A DNA stretch of 64,000 bases, taken from Pisaster brevispinus. Its lineage: Eukaryota; Echinodermata; Asteroidea; Forcipulatida; Asteriidae. How positions within the stretch are numbered: position 1 is the first letter of the stretch; the number at the start of each line of letters is the position of its first letter. The DNA lies in NCBI GenBank assembly GCA_023634235.1, contig JAMKCF010000076.1, positions 372,001 to 436,000 of the forward strand. Reading direction: 5' to 3'. The position numbers were made by a program, and so were the translations under genes. The notes below the pieces were generated by a model. The model saw only the letters and a list, made by a program, of their open reading frames with translations. It had not been told where the DNA came from and made no database searches. Below are positions 23,646-36,363 of this stretch, in pieces.

Positions 23646-25208
23646 TACCTGTCAAATATTCCCAAAATTCGACCCCCGGTAACATGGCGATTTTTGGCGA
23701 TCACTTTTCGCAGACACCTCCCCCGACGGTGCTGGTTGGAATTTGAAGGCCGCAACCATTTTATTCCATGAATTATTGAGGTTTTTTGGGCAAGAAAGAT
23801 GGCGTCACTTTTTGCTAGAAAGCTCCTAATTGCCCAGGTTTTGGGATTTGGCCATGTCCCCACACAGAAAAGGTCTTCAGGGAAGTCTAGTCTAGAACGC
23901 TGCACCGTCAAATCGCACTTTTGTTTTCGACCGCAAAAATCAAAATGGCGACAGGGTACTACCTGTCAAATATTCCCAAAATTCGACACCCGGTAACATG
24001 GCGATTTTCGGCGATCACTTTTCGCGGACACCTCCCCCGACGGTGCTGGTTGGAATTTGAAGGCCGCAACCATTTTATTCCATGAATTATTGAGGTTTTT
24101 TGGGCAAGAAAGATGGCGTCACTTTTTGCTAGAAAGCTCCTAATTGCCCAGGTTTTGGGATTTGGCCATGTCCCCACACAGAAAAGGTCTTCAGGGAAGT
24201 CTAGTCTAGAACGCTGCACCGTCAAATCGCACTTTTGTTTTCGACCCCAAAAATCAAAATGGCGACAGGGTACTACCTGTCAAATATTCCCAAAATTCGA
24301 CCCCTGGTAACATGGCGATTTTCGGCGATCACTTTTCGCGGACACCTCCCCCGACGGTGCTGGTTGGAATTTGAAGGCCGCAACCATTTTATTCCATGAA
24401 TTATTGAGGTTTTTTGGGCAAGAAAGATGGCGTCACTTTTTGCTAGAAAGCTCCTAATTGCCCAGGTTTTGGGATTTGGCCATGTCCCCACACAGAAAAG
24501 GTCTTCAGGGAAGTCTAGTCTAGAACGCTGCACCGTCAAATCGCACTTTTGTTTTCGACCCCAAAAATCAAAATGGCGACAGGGTACTACCTGTCAAATA
24601 TTCCCAAAATTCGACCCCCGGTAACATGGCGATTTTCGGCGATCACTTTTCGCGGACACCTCCCCCGACGGTGCTGGTTGGAATTTGAAGGCCGCAACCA
24701 TTTTATTCCATGAATTATTGAGGTTTTTTGGGCAATAAAGATGGCGTCACTTTTTGCTAGAAAGCTCCTAATTGCCCAGGTTTTGGGATTTGGCCATGTC
24801 CCCACACAGAAAAGGTCTTCAGGGAAGTCTAGTCTAGAACGCTGCACCGTCAAATCGCACTTTTGTTTTCGACCCCAAAATTCAAAATGGCGACAGGGTA
24901 CTACCTGTCAAATATTCCCAAAATTCGACCCCCGGTAACATGGCGATTTTCGGCGATCACTTTTCGCGGACACCTCCCCCGACGGTGCTGGTTGGAATTT
25001 GAAGGCCGCAACCATTTTATTCCATGAATTATTGAGGTTTTTTGGGCAAGAAAGATGGCGTCACTTTTTGCTAGAAAGCTCCTAATTGCCCAGGTTTTGG
25101 GATTTGGCCATGTCCCCACACAGAAAAGGTCTTCAGGGAAGTCTAGTCTAGAACGCTGCACCGTCAAATCGCACTTTTGTTTTCGACCCCAAAATTCAAA
25201 ATGGCGAC

Positions 25209-25235
25209 AGTCAAATATTCCCAAATATGTCAAAT
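25209..25235 (+). repeat. Local partial duplication in the inverted-repeat segment
   Basis: The monomer reads GGCGACAG, then TCAAATATTCCCAAATA, then TGTCAAATATTCCC. The bases GGTACTACC are replaced by an imperfect extra copy of the adjacent TCAAATATTCCCAAA. The net gain is 8 bp, giving spacing 322 (25055-25377). Confidence 0.88.
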
Positions 25236-26474
25236 ATTCCCAAAATTCGACCCCCGGTAACATGGCGATTTTCGGCGATCACTTTTCGCGGACACCTCCC
25301 CCGACGGTGCTGGTTGGAATTTGAAGGCCGCAACCATTTTATTCCATGAATTATTGAGGTTTTTTGGGCAAGAAAGATGGCGTCACTTTTTGCTAGAAAG
25401 CTCCTAATTGCCCAGGTTTTGGGATTTGGCCATGTCCCCACACAGAAAAGGTCTTCAGGGAAGTCTAGTCTAGAACGCTGCACCGTCAAATCGCACTTTT
25501 GTTTTCGACCCCAAAAATCAAAATGGCGACAGGGTACTACCTGTCAAATATTCCCAAAATTCGACCCCCGGTAACATGGCGATTTTCGGCGATCACTTTT
25601 CGCGGACACCTCCCCCGACGGTGCTGGTTGGAATTTGAAGGCCGCAACCATTTTATTCCATGAATTATTGAGGTTTTTTGGGCAAGAAAGATGGCGTCAC
25701 TTTTTGCTAGAAAGCTCCTAATTGCCCAGGTTTTGGGATTTGGCCATGTCCCCACACAGAAAAGGTCTTCAGGGAAGTCTAGTCTAGAACGCTGCACCGT
25801 CAAATCGCACTTTTGTTTTCGACCCCAAAAATCAAAATGGCGACAGGGTACTACCTGTCAAATATTCCCAAAATTCGACCCCCGGTAACATGGCGATTTT
25901 CGGAGATCACTTTTCGCGGACACCTCTCCCGACGGTGCTGGTTGGAACTTGAAGGCCGCAACCATTTTATTCCATGAATTATTGAGGTTTTTTGGGCAAG
26001 AAAGATGGCGTCACTTTTTGCTAGAAAGCTCCTAATTGCCCAGGTTTTGGGATTTGGCCATGTCCCCACACAGAAAAGGTCTTCAGGGAAGTCTAGTCTC
26101 GAACGCTGCACCGTCAAATCGCACTTTTGTTTTCGACCCCAAAAATCAAAATGGCGACAGGGTACTACCTGTCAAATATTCCCAAAATTCGACCCCCGGT
26201 AACATGGCGATTTTCGGCGATCACTTTTCGCGGACACCTCCCCCGACGGTGCTGGTTGGAATTTGAAGGCCGCAACCATTTTATTCCATGAATTATTGAG
26301 TTTTTTTGGGCAAGAAAGATGGCGTCACTTTTTGCTAGAAAGCTCCTAATTGCCCAGGTTTTGGGATTTGGCCATGTCCCCACACAGAAAAGGTCTTCAG
26401 GGAAGTCTAGTCTAGAACGCTGCACCGTCAAATCGCACTTTTGTTTTCGACCCCAAAAATCAAAATGGCGACAG

Positions 26475-26490
26475 GGTACTTACTACCTGT
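26475..26490 (+). repeat. TACT tandem duplication, copy 1
   Basis: GGGTACTACC is expanded to GGGTACTTACTACC, so spacing 26319-26637 is 318. It is linked to CGGAGATCAC and ATTCTATGAATT downstream. Confidence 0.92.
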
Positions 26491-27419
26491 CAAATATTCC
26501 CAAAATTCGACCCCCGGTAACATGGCGATTTTCGGAGATCACTTTTCGCGGACACCTCCCCCGACGGTGCTGGTTGGAATTTGAAGGCCGCAACCATTTT
26601 ATTCTATGAATTATTGAGGTTTTTTGGGCAAGAAAGATGGCGTCACTTTTTGCTAGAAAGCTCCTAATTGCCAAGGTTTTGGGATTTGGCCATGTCCCCA
26701 CACAGAAAAGGTCTTCAGGGAAGTCTAGTCTAGAACGCTGCACCGTCAAATCGCACTTTTGTTTTCGACCCCAAAAATCAAAATGGCGACAGGGTACTAC
26801 CTGTCAAATATTCCCAAAATTCGACCCCCGGTAACATGGCGATTTTCGGCGATCACTTTTCGCGGACACCTCCCCCGACGGTGCTGGTTGGAATTTGAAG
26901 GCCGCAACCATTTTATTCCATGAATTAATGAGGTTTTTGGGGCAAGAAAGATGGCGTCACTTTTTGCTAGAAAGCTCCCAATTGCCCAGGTTTTGGGATT
27001 TGGCCATGTCCCCACACAGAAAAGGTCTTCAGGGAAGTCTAGTCTAGAACGCTGCACCGTCAAATCGCACTTTTGTTTTCGACCCCAAAAATCAAAATGG
27101 CGACAGGGTACTACCTGTCAAATATTCCCAAAATTCGACCCCCGGTAACATGGCGATTTTCGGCCATCACTTTTCGCGGACACCTCCCCCGACGGTGCTG
27201 GTTGGAATTTGAAGGCCGCAACCATTTTATTCCATGAATTATTGAGGTTTTTTGGGCAAGAAAGATGGCGTCACTTTTTGCTAGAAAGCTCCTAATTGCC
27301 CAGGTTTTGGGATTTGGCCATGTCCCCACACAGAAAAGGTCTTCAGGGAAGTCTAGTCTAGAACGCTGCACCGTCAAATCGCACTTTTGTTTTCGACCCC
27401 AAAAATCAAAATGGCGACA

Positions 27420-27434
27420 GGGTACTTACTACCT
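27420..27434 (+). repeat. TACT tandem duplication, copy 2
   Basis: This is the same four-base insertion as at 26475, with the same linked markers (CGGAGATCAC, ATTCTATG). The two copies lie 946 bp apart (three monomers plus four bases), so this is probably a block duplicate. Spacing 27265-27583 is 318. Confidence 0.92.
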
Positions 27435-30400
27435 GTCAAATATTCCCAAAATTCGACCCCCGGTAACATGGCGATTTTCGGAGATCACTTTTCGCGGACA
27501 CCTCCCCCGACGGTGCTGGTTGGAATTTGAAGGCCGCAACCATTTTATTCTATGAATTATTGAGGTTTTTTGGGCAAGAAAGATGGCGTCACTTTTTGCT
27601 AGAAAGCTCCTAATTGCCCAGGTTTTGGGATTTGGCCATGTCCCCACACAGAAAAGGTCTTCAGGGAAGTCTAGTCTAGAACGCTGCACCGTCAAATCGC
27701 ACTTTTGTTTTCGACCCCAAAAATCAAAATGGCGACAGGGTACTACCTGTCAAATATTCCCAAAATTCGACCCCCGGTAACATGGCGATTTTCGGCGATC
27801 ACTTTTCGCGGACACCTCCCCCGACGGTGCTGGTTGGAATTTGAAGGCCGCAACCATTTTATTCCATGAATTAATGAGGTTTTTGGGGCAAGAAAGATGG
27901 CGTCACTTTTTGCTAGAAAGCTCCCAATTGCCCAGGTTTTGGGATTTGGCCATGTCCCCACACAGAAAAGGTCTTCAGGGAAGTCTAGTCTAGAACGCTG
28001 CACCGTCAAATCGCACTTTTGTTTTCGACCCCAAAAATCAAAATGGCGACAGGGTACTACCTGTCAAATATTCCCAAAATTCGACCCCCGGTAACATGGC
28101 GATTTTCGGCGATCACTTTTCGCGGACACCTCCCCCGACGGTGCTGGTTGGAATTTGAAGGCCGCAACCATTTTATTCCATGAATTATTGAGGTTTTTTG
28201 GGCAAGAAAGATGGCGTCACTTTTTGCTAGAAAGCTCCTAATTGCCCAGGTTTTGGGATTTGGCCATGTCCCCACACAGAAAAGGTCTTCAGGGAAGTCT
28301 AGTCTAGAACGCTGCACCGTCAAATCGCACTTTTGTTTTCGACCCCAAAAATCAAAATGGCGACAGGGTACTACCTGTCAAATATTCCCAAAATTCGACC
28401 CCCGGTAACATGGCGATTTTCGGCCATCACTTTTCGCGGACACCTCCCCCGACGGTGCTGGTTGGAATTTGAAGGCCGCAACCATTTTATTCCATGAATT
28501 ATTGAGGTTTTTTGGGCAAGAAAGATGGCGTCACTTTTTGCTAGAAAGCTCCTAATTGCCCAGGTTTTGGGATTTGGCCATGTCCCCACACAGAAAAGGT
28601 CTTCAGGGAAGTCTAGTCTAGAACGCTGCACCGTCAAATCGCACTTTTGTTTTCGACCCCAAAAATCAAAATGGCGACAGGGTACTACCTGTCAAATATT
28701 CCCAAAATTCGACCCCCGGTAACATGGCGATTTTCGGCGATCACTTTTCGCGGACACCTCCCCCGACGGTGCTGGTTGGAATTTGAAGGCCGCAACCATT
28801 TTATTCCATGAATTATTGAGGTTTTTTGGGCAAGAAAGATGGCGTCACTTTTTGCTAGAAAGCTCCTAATTGCCCAGGTTTTGGGATTTGGCCATGTCCC
28901 CACACAGAAAAGGTCTTCAGGGAAGTCTAGTCTAGAACGCTGCACCGTCAAATCGCACTTTTGTTTTCGACCCCAAAAATCAAAATGGCGACAGGGTACT
29001 ACCTGTCAAATATTCCCAAAATTCGACCCCCGGTAACATGGCGATTTTCGGCGATCACTTTTCGCGGACACCTCCCCCGACGGTGCTGGTTGGAATTTGA
29101 AGGCCGCAACCATTTTATTCCATGAATTATTGACGTTTTTTGGGCAAGAAAGATGGCGTCACTTTTTGCTAGAAAGCTCCTAATTGCCCAGGTTTTGGGA
29201 TTTGGCCATGTCCCCACACAGAAAAGGTCTTCAGGGAAGTCTAGTCTAGAACGCTGCACCGTCAAATCGCACTTTTGTTTTCGACCCCAAAAATCAAAAT
29301 GGCGACAGGGTACTACCTGTCAAATATTCCCAAAATTCGACCCCCGGTAACATGGCGATTTTCGGCGATCACTTTTCGCGGACACCTCCCCCGACGGTGC
29401 TGGTTGGAATTTGAAGGCCGCAACCATTTTATTCCATGAATTATTGAGGTTTTTTGGGCAAGAAAGATGGCGTCACTTTTTGCTAGAAAGCTCCTAATTG
29501 CCCAGGTTTTGGGATTTGGCCAAGTCCCCACACAGAAAAGGTCTTCAGGGAAGTCTAGTCTAGAACGCTGTACCGTCAAATCGCACTTTTGTTTTCGACC
29601 CCAAAAATCAAAATGGCGACAGGGTACTACCTGTCAAATATTCCCAAAATTCGACCCCCGGTAACATGGCGATTTTCGGCGATCACTTTTCGCGGACACC
29701 TCCCCCGACGGTGCTGGTTGGAATTTGAAGGCCGCAACCATTTTATTCCATGAATTATTGAGGTTTTTTGGGCAAGAAAGATGGCGTCACTTTTTGCTAG
29801 AAAGCTCCTAATTGCCCAGGTTTTGGGATTTGGCCATGTCCCCACACAGAAAAGGTCTTCAGGGAAGTCTAGTCTAGAACGCTGCACCGTCAAATCGCAC
29901 TTTTGTTTTCGACCCCAAAAATCAAAATGGCGACAGGGTACTACCTGTCAAATATTCCCAAAATTCGACCCCCGGTAACATGGCGATTTTCGGCGATCAC
30001 TTTTCGCGGACACCTCCCCCGACGGTGCTGGTTGGAATTTGAAGGCCGCAACCATTTTATTCCATGAATTATTGAGGTTTTTTGGGCAAGAAAGATGGCG
30101 TCACTTTTTGCTAGAAAGCTCCTAATTGCCCAGGTTTTGGGATTTGGCCAAGTCCCCACACAGAAAAGGTCTTCAGGGAAGTCTAGTCTAGAACGCTGTA
30201 CCGTCAAATCGCACTTTTGTTTTCGACCCCAAAAATCAAAATGGCGACAGGGTACTACCTGTCAAATATTCCCAAAATTCGACCCCCGGTAACATGGCGA
30301 TTTTCGGCGATCACTTTTCGCGGACACCTCCCCCGACGGTGCTGGTTGGAATTTGAAGGCCGCAACCATTTTATTCCATGAATTATTGAGGTTTTTTGGG

Positions 30401-31191
30401 CAAGAAAGATGGCGTCACTTTTTGCTAGAAAGCTCCTAATTGCCCAGGTTTTGGGATTTGGCCATGTCCCCACACAGAAAAGGTCTTCAGGGAAGTCTAG
30501 TCTAGAACGCTGCACCGTCAAATCGCACTTTTGTTTTCGACCCCAAAAATCAAAATGGCGACAGGGTACTACCTGTCCAATATTCCCAAAATTCGACCCC
30601 CGGTAACATGGTGATTTTCGGCGATCACTTTTCGCGGACACCTCCCCCGACGGTGCTGGTTGGAATTTGAAGGCCGCAACCATTTTATTCCATGAATTAT
30701 TGAGGTTTTTTGGGCAAGAAAGATGGCGTCACTTTTTGCTAGAAAGCTCCTAATTGCCCAGGTTTTGGGATTTGGCCATGTCCCCACACAGAAAAGGTCT
30801 TCAGGGAAGTCTAGTCTAGAACGCTGCACCGTCAAATCGCACTTTTGTTTTCGACCCCAAAAATCAAAATGGCGACAGGGTACTACCTGTCAAATATTCC
30901 CAAAATTCGACCCCCGGTAACATGGTGATTTTCGGCGATCACTTTTCGCGGACACCTCCCCCGACGGTGCTGGTTGGAATTTGAAGGCCGCAACCATTTT
31001 ATTCCATGAATTAATGAGGTTTTTGGGGCAAGAAAGATGGCGTCACTTTTTGCTAGAAAGCTCCCAATTGCCCAGGTTTTGGGATTTGGCCATGTCCCCA
31101 CACAGAAAAGGTCTTCAGGGAAGTCTAGTCTAGAACGCTGCACCGTCAAATCGCACTTTTGTTTTCGACCCCAAAAATCAAAATGGCGACA

Positions 31192-31206
31192 GGGTACTTA
31201 CTACCT
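31192..31206 (+). repeat. TACT tandem duplication, copy 3
   Basis: This is the same insertion with the same linked markers, but it directly follows a K-type monomer (31037). The block here was therefore joined differently from the copies at 26475 and 27420. Spacing 31037-31355 is 318. Confidence 0.92.
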
Positions 31207-34200
31207 GTCAAATATTCCCAAAATTCGACCCCCGGTAACATGGCGATTTTCGGAGATCACTTTTCGCGGACACCTCCCCCGACGGTGCTGGTTGGAATTT
31301 GAAGGCCGCAACCATTTTATTCTATGAATTATTGAGGTTTTTTGGGCAAGAAAGATGGCGTCACTTTTTGCTAGAAAGCTCCTAATTGCCCAGGTTTTGG
31401 GATTTGGCCATGTCCCCACACAGAAAAGGTCTTCAGGGAAGTCTAGTCTAGAACGCTGCACCGTCAAATCGCACTTTTGTTTTCGACCCCAAAAATCAAA
31501 ATGGCGACAGGGTACTACCTGTCAAATATTCCCAAAATTCGACCCCCGGTAACATGGCGATTTTCGGCGATCACTTTTCGCGGACACCTCCCCCGACGGT
31601 GCTGGTTGGAATTTGAAGGCCGCAACCATTTTATTCCATGAATTAATGAGGTTTTTGGGGCAAGAAAGATGGCGTCACTTTTTGCTAGAAAGCTCCCAAT
31701 TGCCCAGGTTTTGGGATTTGGCCATGTCCCCACACAGAAAAGGTCTTCAGGGAAGTCTAGTCTAGAACGCTGCACCGTCAAATCGCACTTTTGTTTTCGA
31801 CCCCAAAAATCAAAATGGCGACAGGGTACTACCTGTCAAATATTCCCAAAATTCGACCCCCGGTAACATGGCGATTTTCGGCCATCACTTTTCGCGGACA
31901 CCTCCCCCGACGGTGCTGGTTGGAATTTGAAGGCCGCAACCATTTTATTCCATGAATTATTGAGGTTTTTTGGGCAAGAAAGATGGCGTCACTTTTTGCT
32001 AGAAAGCTCCTAATTGCCCAGGTTTTGGGATTTGGCCATGTCCCCACACAGAAAAGGTCTTCAGGGAAGTCTAGTCTAGAACGCTGCACCGTCAAATCGC
32101 ACTTTTGTTTTCGACCCCAAAAATCAAAATGGCGACAGGGTACTACCTGTCAAATATTCCCAAAATTCGACCCCCGGTAACATGGCGATTTTCGGCGATC
32201 ACTTTTCGCGGACACCTCCCCCGACGGTGCTGGTTGGAATTTGAAGGCCGCAACCATTTTATTCCATGAATTATTGAGGTTTTTTGGGCAAGAAAGATGG
32301 CGTCACTTTTTGCTAGAAAGCTCCTAATTGCCCAGGTTTTGGGATTTGGCCATGTCCCCACACAGAAAAGGTCTTCAGGGAAGTCTAGTCTAGAACGCTG
32401 CACCGTCAAATCGCACTTTTGTTTTCGACCCCAAAAATCAAAATGGCGACAGGGTACTACCTGTCAAATATTCCCAAAATTCGACCCCCGGTAACATGGC
32501 GATTTTCGGCGATCACTTTTCGCGGACACCTCCCCCGACGGTGCTGGTTGGAATTTGAAGGCCGCAACCATTTTATTCCATGAATTATTGACGTTTTTTG
32601 GGCAAGAAAGATGGCGTCACTTTTTGCTAGAAAGCTCCTAATTGCCCAGGTTTTGGGATTTGGCCATGTCCCCACACAGAAAAGGTCTTCAGGGAAGTCT
32701 AGTCTAGAACGCTGCACCGTCAAATCGCACTTTTGTTTTCGACCCCAAAAATCAAAATGGCGACAGGGTACTACCTGTCAAATATTCCCAAAATTCGACC
32801 CCCGGTAACATGGCGATTTTCGGCGATCACTTTTCGCGGACACCTCCCCCGACGGTGCTGGTTGGAATTTGAAGGCCGCAACCATTTTATTCCATGAATT
32901 ATTGAGGTTTTTTGGGCAAGAAAGATGGCGTCACTTTTTGCTAGAAAGCTCCTAATTGCCCAGGTTTTGGGATTTGGCCAAGTCCCCACACAGAAAAGGT
33001 CTTCAGGGAAGTCTAGTCTAGAACGCTGTACCGTCAAATCGCACTTTTGTTTTCGACCCCAAAAATCAAAATGGCGACAGGGTACTACCTGTCAAATATT
33101 CCCAAAATTCGACCCCCGGTAACATGGCGATTTTCGGCGATCACTTTTCGCGGACACCTCCCCCGACGGTGCTGGTTGGAATTTGAAGGCCGCAACCATT
33201 TTATTCCATGAATTATTGACGTTTTTTGGGCAAGAAAGATGGCGTCACTTTTTGCTAGAAAGCTCCTAATTGCCCAGGTTTTGGGATTTGGCCATGTCCC
33301 CACACAGAAAAGGTCTTCAGGGAAGTCTAGTCTAGAACGCTGCACCGTCAAATCGCACTTTTGTTTTCGACCCCAAAAATCAAAATGGCGACAGGGTACT
33401 ACCTGTCAAATATTCCCAAAATTCGACCCCCGGTAACATGGCGATTTTCGGCGATCACTTTTCGCGGACACCTCCCCCGACGGTGCTGGTTGGAATTTGA
33501 AGGCCGCAACCATTTTATTCCATGAATTATTGAGGTTTTTTGGGCAAGAAAGATGGCGTCACTTTTTGCTAGAAAGCTCCTAATTGCCCAGGTTTTGGGA
33601 TTTGGCCAAGTCCCCACACAGAAAAGGTCTTCAGGGAAGTCTAGTCTAGAACGCTGTACCGTCAAATCGCACTTTTGTTTTCGACCCCAAAAATCAAAAT
33701 GGCGACAGGGTACTACCTGTCAAATATTCCCAAAATTCGACCCCCGGTAACATGGCGATTTTCGGCGATCACTTTTCGCGGACACCTCCCCCGACGGTGC
33801 TGGTTGGAATTTGAAGGCCGCAACCATTTTATTCCATGAATTATTGAGGTTTTTTGGGCAAGAAAGATGGCGTCACTTTTTGCTAGAAAGCTCCTAATTG
33901 CCCAGGTTTTGGGATTTGGCCATGTCCCCACACAGAAAAGGTCTTCAGGGAAGTCTAGTCTAGAACGCTGCACCGTCAAATCGCACTTTTGTTTTCGACC
34001 CCAAAAATCAAAATGGCGACAGGGTACTACCTGTCAAATATTCCCAAAATTCGACCCCCGGTAACATGGTGATTTTCGGCGATCACTTTTCGCGGACACC
34101 TCCCCCGACGGTGCTGGTTGGAATTTGAAGGCCGCAACCATTTTATTCCATGAATTATTGAGGTTTTTTGGGCAAGAAAGATGGCGTCACTTTTTGCTAG

Positions 34201-34327
34201 AAAGCTCCTAATTGCCCAGGTTTTGGGATTTGGCCATGTCCCCACACAGAAAAGGTCTTCAGGGAAGTCTAGTCTAGAACGCTGCACCGTCAAATTGCAC
34301 TTTTGTTTTCGACCCCAAAAATCAAAA

Positions 34328-34345
34328 TGGCGACAAATTTTCCCA
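34328..34345 (+). repeat. 15-bp deletion in the inverted-repeat segment
   Basis: The monomer reads ATGGCGACAAATTTTCCC. The 15 bases between ATGGCGACA and AAATTTTCCC are missing, giving spacing 299 (34181-34480). The flanking TTTTCCC and the nearby AAATTGCAC are shared with the intact monomer at 36678, which appears to be a relative of the pre-deletion form. Confidence 0.9.
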
Positions 34346-36363
34346 AAATTCGACCCCCGGTAACATGGCGATTTTCGGCGATCACTTTTCGCGGACACCT
34401 CCCCCGACGGTGCTGGTTGGAATTTGAAGGCCGCAACCATTTTATTCCATGAATTATTGAGGTTTTTTGGGCAAGAAAGATGGCGTCACTTTTTGCTAGA
34501 AAGCTCCTAATTGCCCAGGTTTTGGGATTTGGCCATGTCCCCACACAGAAAAGGTCTTCAGGGAAGTCTAGTCTAGAACGCTGCACCGTCAAATCGCACT
34601 TTTGTTTTCGACCCCAAAAATCAAAATGGCGACAGGGTACTACCTGTCAAATATTCCCAAAATTCGACCCCCGGTAACATGGTGATTTTCGGCGATCACT
34701 TTTCGCGGACACCTCCCCCGACGGTGCTGGTTGGAATTTGAAGGCCGCAACCATTTTATTCCATGAATTAATGAGGTTTTTGGGGCAAGAAAGATGGCGT
34801 CACTTTTTGCTAGAAAGCTCCCAATTGCCCAGGTTTTGGGATTTGGCCATGTCCCCACACAGAAAAGGTCTTCAGGGAAGTCTAGTCTAGAACGCTGCAC
34901 CGTCAAACCGCACTTTTGTTTTCGACCCCAAAAATCAAAATGGCGACAGGGTACTACCTGTCAAATATTCCCAAAATTCGACCCCCGGTAACATGGCGAT
35001 TTTCGGCCATCACTTTTCGCGGACACCTCCCCCGACGGTGCTGGTTGGAATTTGAAGGCCGCAACCATTTTATTCCATGAATTATTGAGGTTTTTGGGGC
35101 AAGAAAGATGGCGTCACTTTTTGCTAGAAAGCTCCTAATTGCCCAGGTTTTGGGATTTGGCCATGTCCCCACACAGAAAAGGTCTTCAGGGAAGTCTAGT
35201 CTAGAACGCTGCACCGTCAAATCGCACTTTTGTTTTCGACCCCAAAAATCAAATTGGCGACAGGGTACTACCTGTCAAATATTCCCAAAATTCGACCCCC
35301 GGTAACATGGCGATTTTCGGCGATCACTTTTCGCGGACACCTCCCCCGACGGTGCTGGTTGGAATTTGAAGGCCGCAACCATTTTATTCCATGAATTATT
35401 GAGGTTTTTTGGGCAAGAAAGATGGCGTCACTTTTTGCTAGAAAGCTCCTAATTGCCCAGGTTTTGGGATTTGGCCATGTCCCCACACAGAAAAGGTCTT
35501 CAGGGAAGTCTAGTCTAGAACGCTGCACCGTCAAATCGCACTTTTGTTTTCGACCCCAAAAATCAAAATGGCGACAGGGTACTACCTGTCAAATATTCCC
35601 AAAATTCGACCCCCGGTAACATGGCGATTTTCGGCGATCACTTTTCGCGGACACCTCCCCCGACGGTGCTGGTTGGAATTTGAAGGCCGCAACCATTTTA
35701 TTCCATGAATTATTGAGGTTTTTTGGGCAAGAAAGATGGCGTCACTTTTTGCTAGAAAGCTCCTAATTGCCCAGGTTTTGGGATTTGGCCATGTCCCCAC
35801 ACAGAAAAGGTCTTCAGGGAAGTCTAGTCTAGAACGCTGCACCGTCAAATCGCACTTTTGTTTTCGACCCCAAAAATCAAAATGGCGACAGGGTACTACC
35901 TGTCAAATATTCCCAAAATTCGACCCCCGGTAACATGGCGATTTTCGGCGATCACTTTTCGCGGACACCTCCCCCGACGGTGCTGGTTGGAATTTGAAGG
36001 CCGCAACCATTTTATTCCATGAATTATTGAGGTTTTTTGGGCAAGAAAGATGGCGTCACTTTTTGCTAGAAAGCTCCTAATTGCCCAGGTTTTGGGATTT
36101 GGCCAAGTCCCCACACAGAAAAGGTCTTCAGGGAAGTCTAGTCTAGAACGCTGCACCGTCAAATCGCACTTTTGTTTTCGACCCCAAAAATCAAAATGGC
36201 GACAGGGTACTACCTGTCAAATATTCCCAAAATTCGACCCCCGGTAACATGGCGATTTTCGGCGATCACTTTTCGCGGACACCTCCCCCGACGGTGCTGG
36301 TTGGAATTTGAAGGCCGCAACCATTTTATTCCATGAATTATTGAGGTTTTTTGGGCAAGAAAG

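Larger units (their letters stand above)
21895..26318 (+). repeat. Right subfamily, zone with conversion tract and rearranged monomers
   Basis: Starts are 21895, 22209, 22523, 22837, 23151, 23465, 23799, 24113, 24427, 24741, 25055, 25377, 25691 and 26005. Most are ordinary right-type monomers, but the zone holds a short left-type tract near 23.0 kb, a template-switch-like monomer (23465-23798, 334 bp) and a monomer with a local partial duplication (25055-25376, 322 bp), each listed separately. CCCCAAAATTC, usual on the left, also appears near 24876 and 25190. Confidence 0.85.
26319..36363 (+). repeat. Zone of repeated multi-monomer cassettes
   Basis: Several rare markers recur in a fixed order. 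K: TGAATTAATGAGG with AGCTCCCAATTG (starts 26951, 27897, 31037, 31669, 34794). M: CGGCCATCAC just upstream of 27265, 28525, 31983 and 35108. Q: GGCCAAGTCC (29467, 30095, 32925, 33553, 36050). TTGACGTTTT lies upstream of 29153, 32611 and 33239. The M-to-Q distance is 942 bp in three places (28525-29467, 31983-32925, 35108-36050). A 4-bp TACT insertion with CGGAGATCAC and ATTCTATG occurs at three places. These patterns indicate serial duplications of blocks of about 3 to 12 monomers. Confidence 0.82.
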
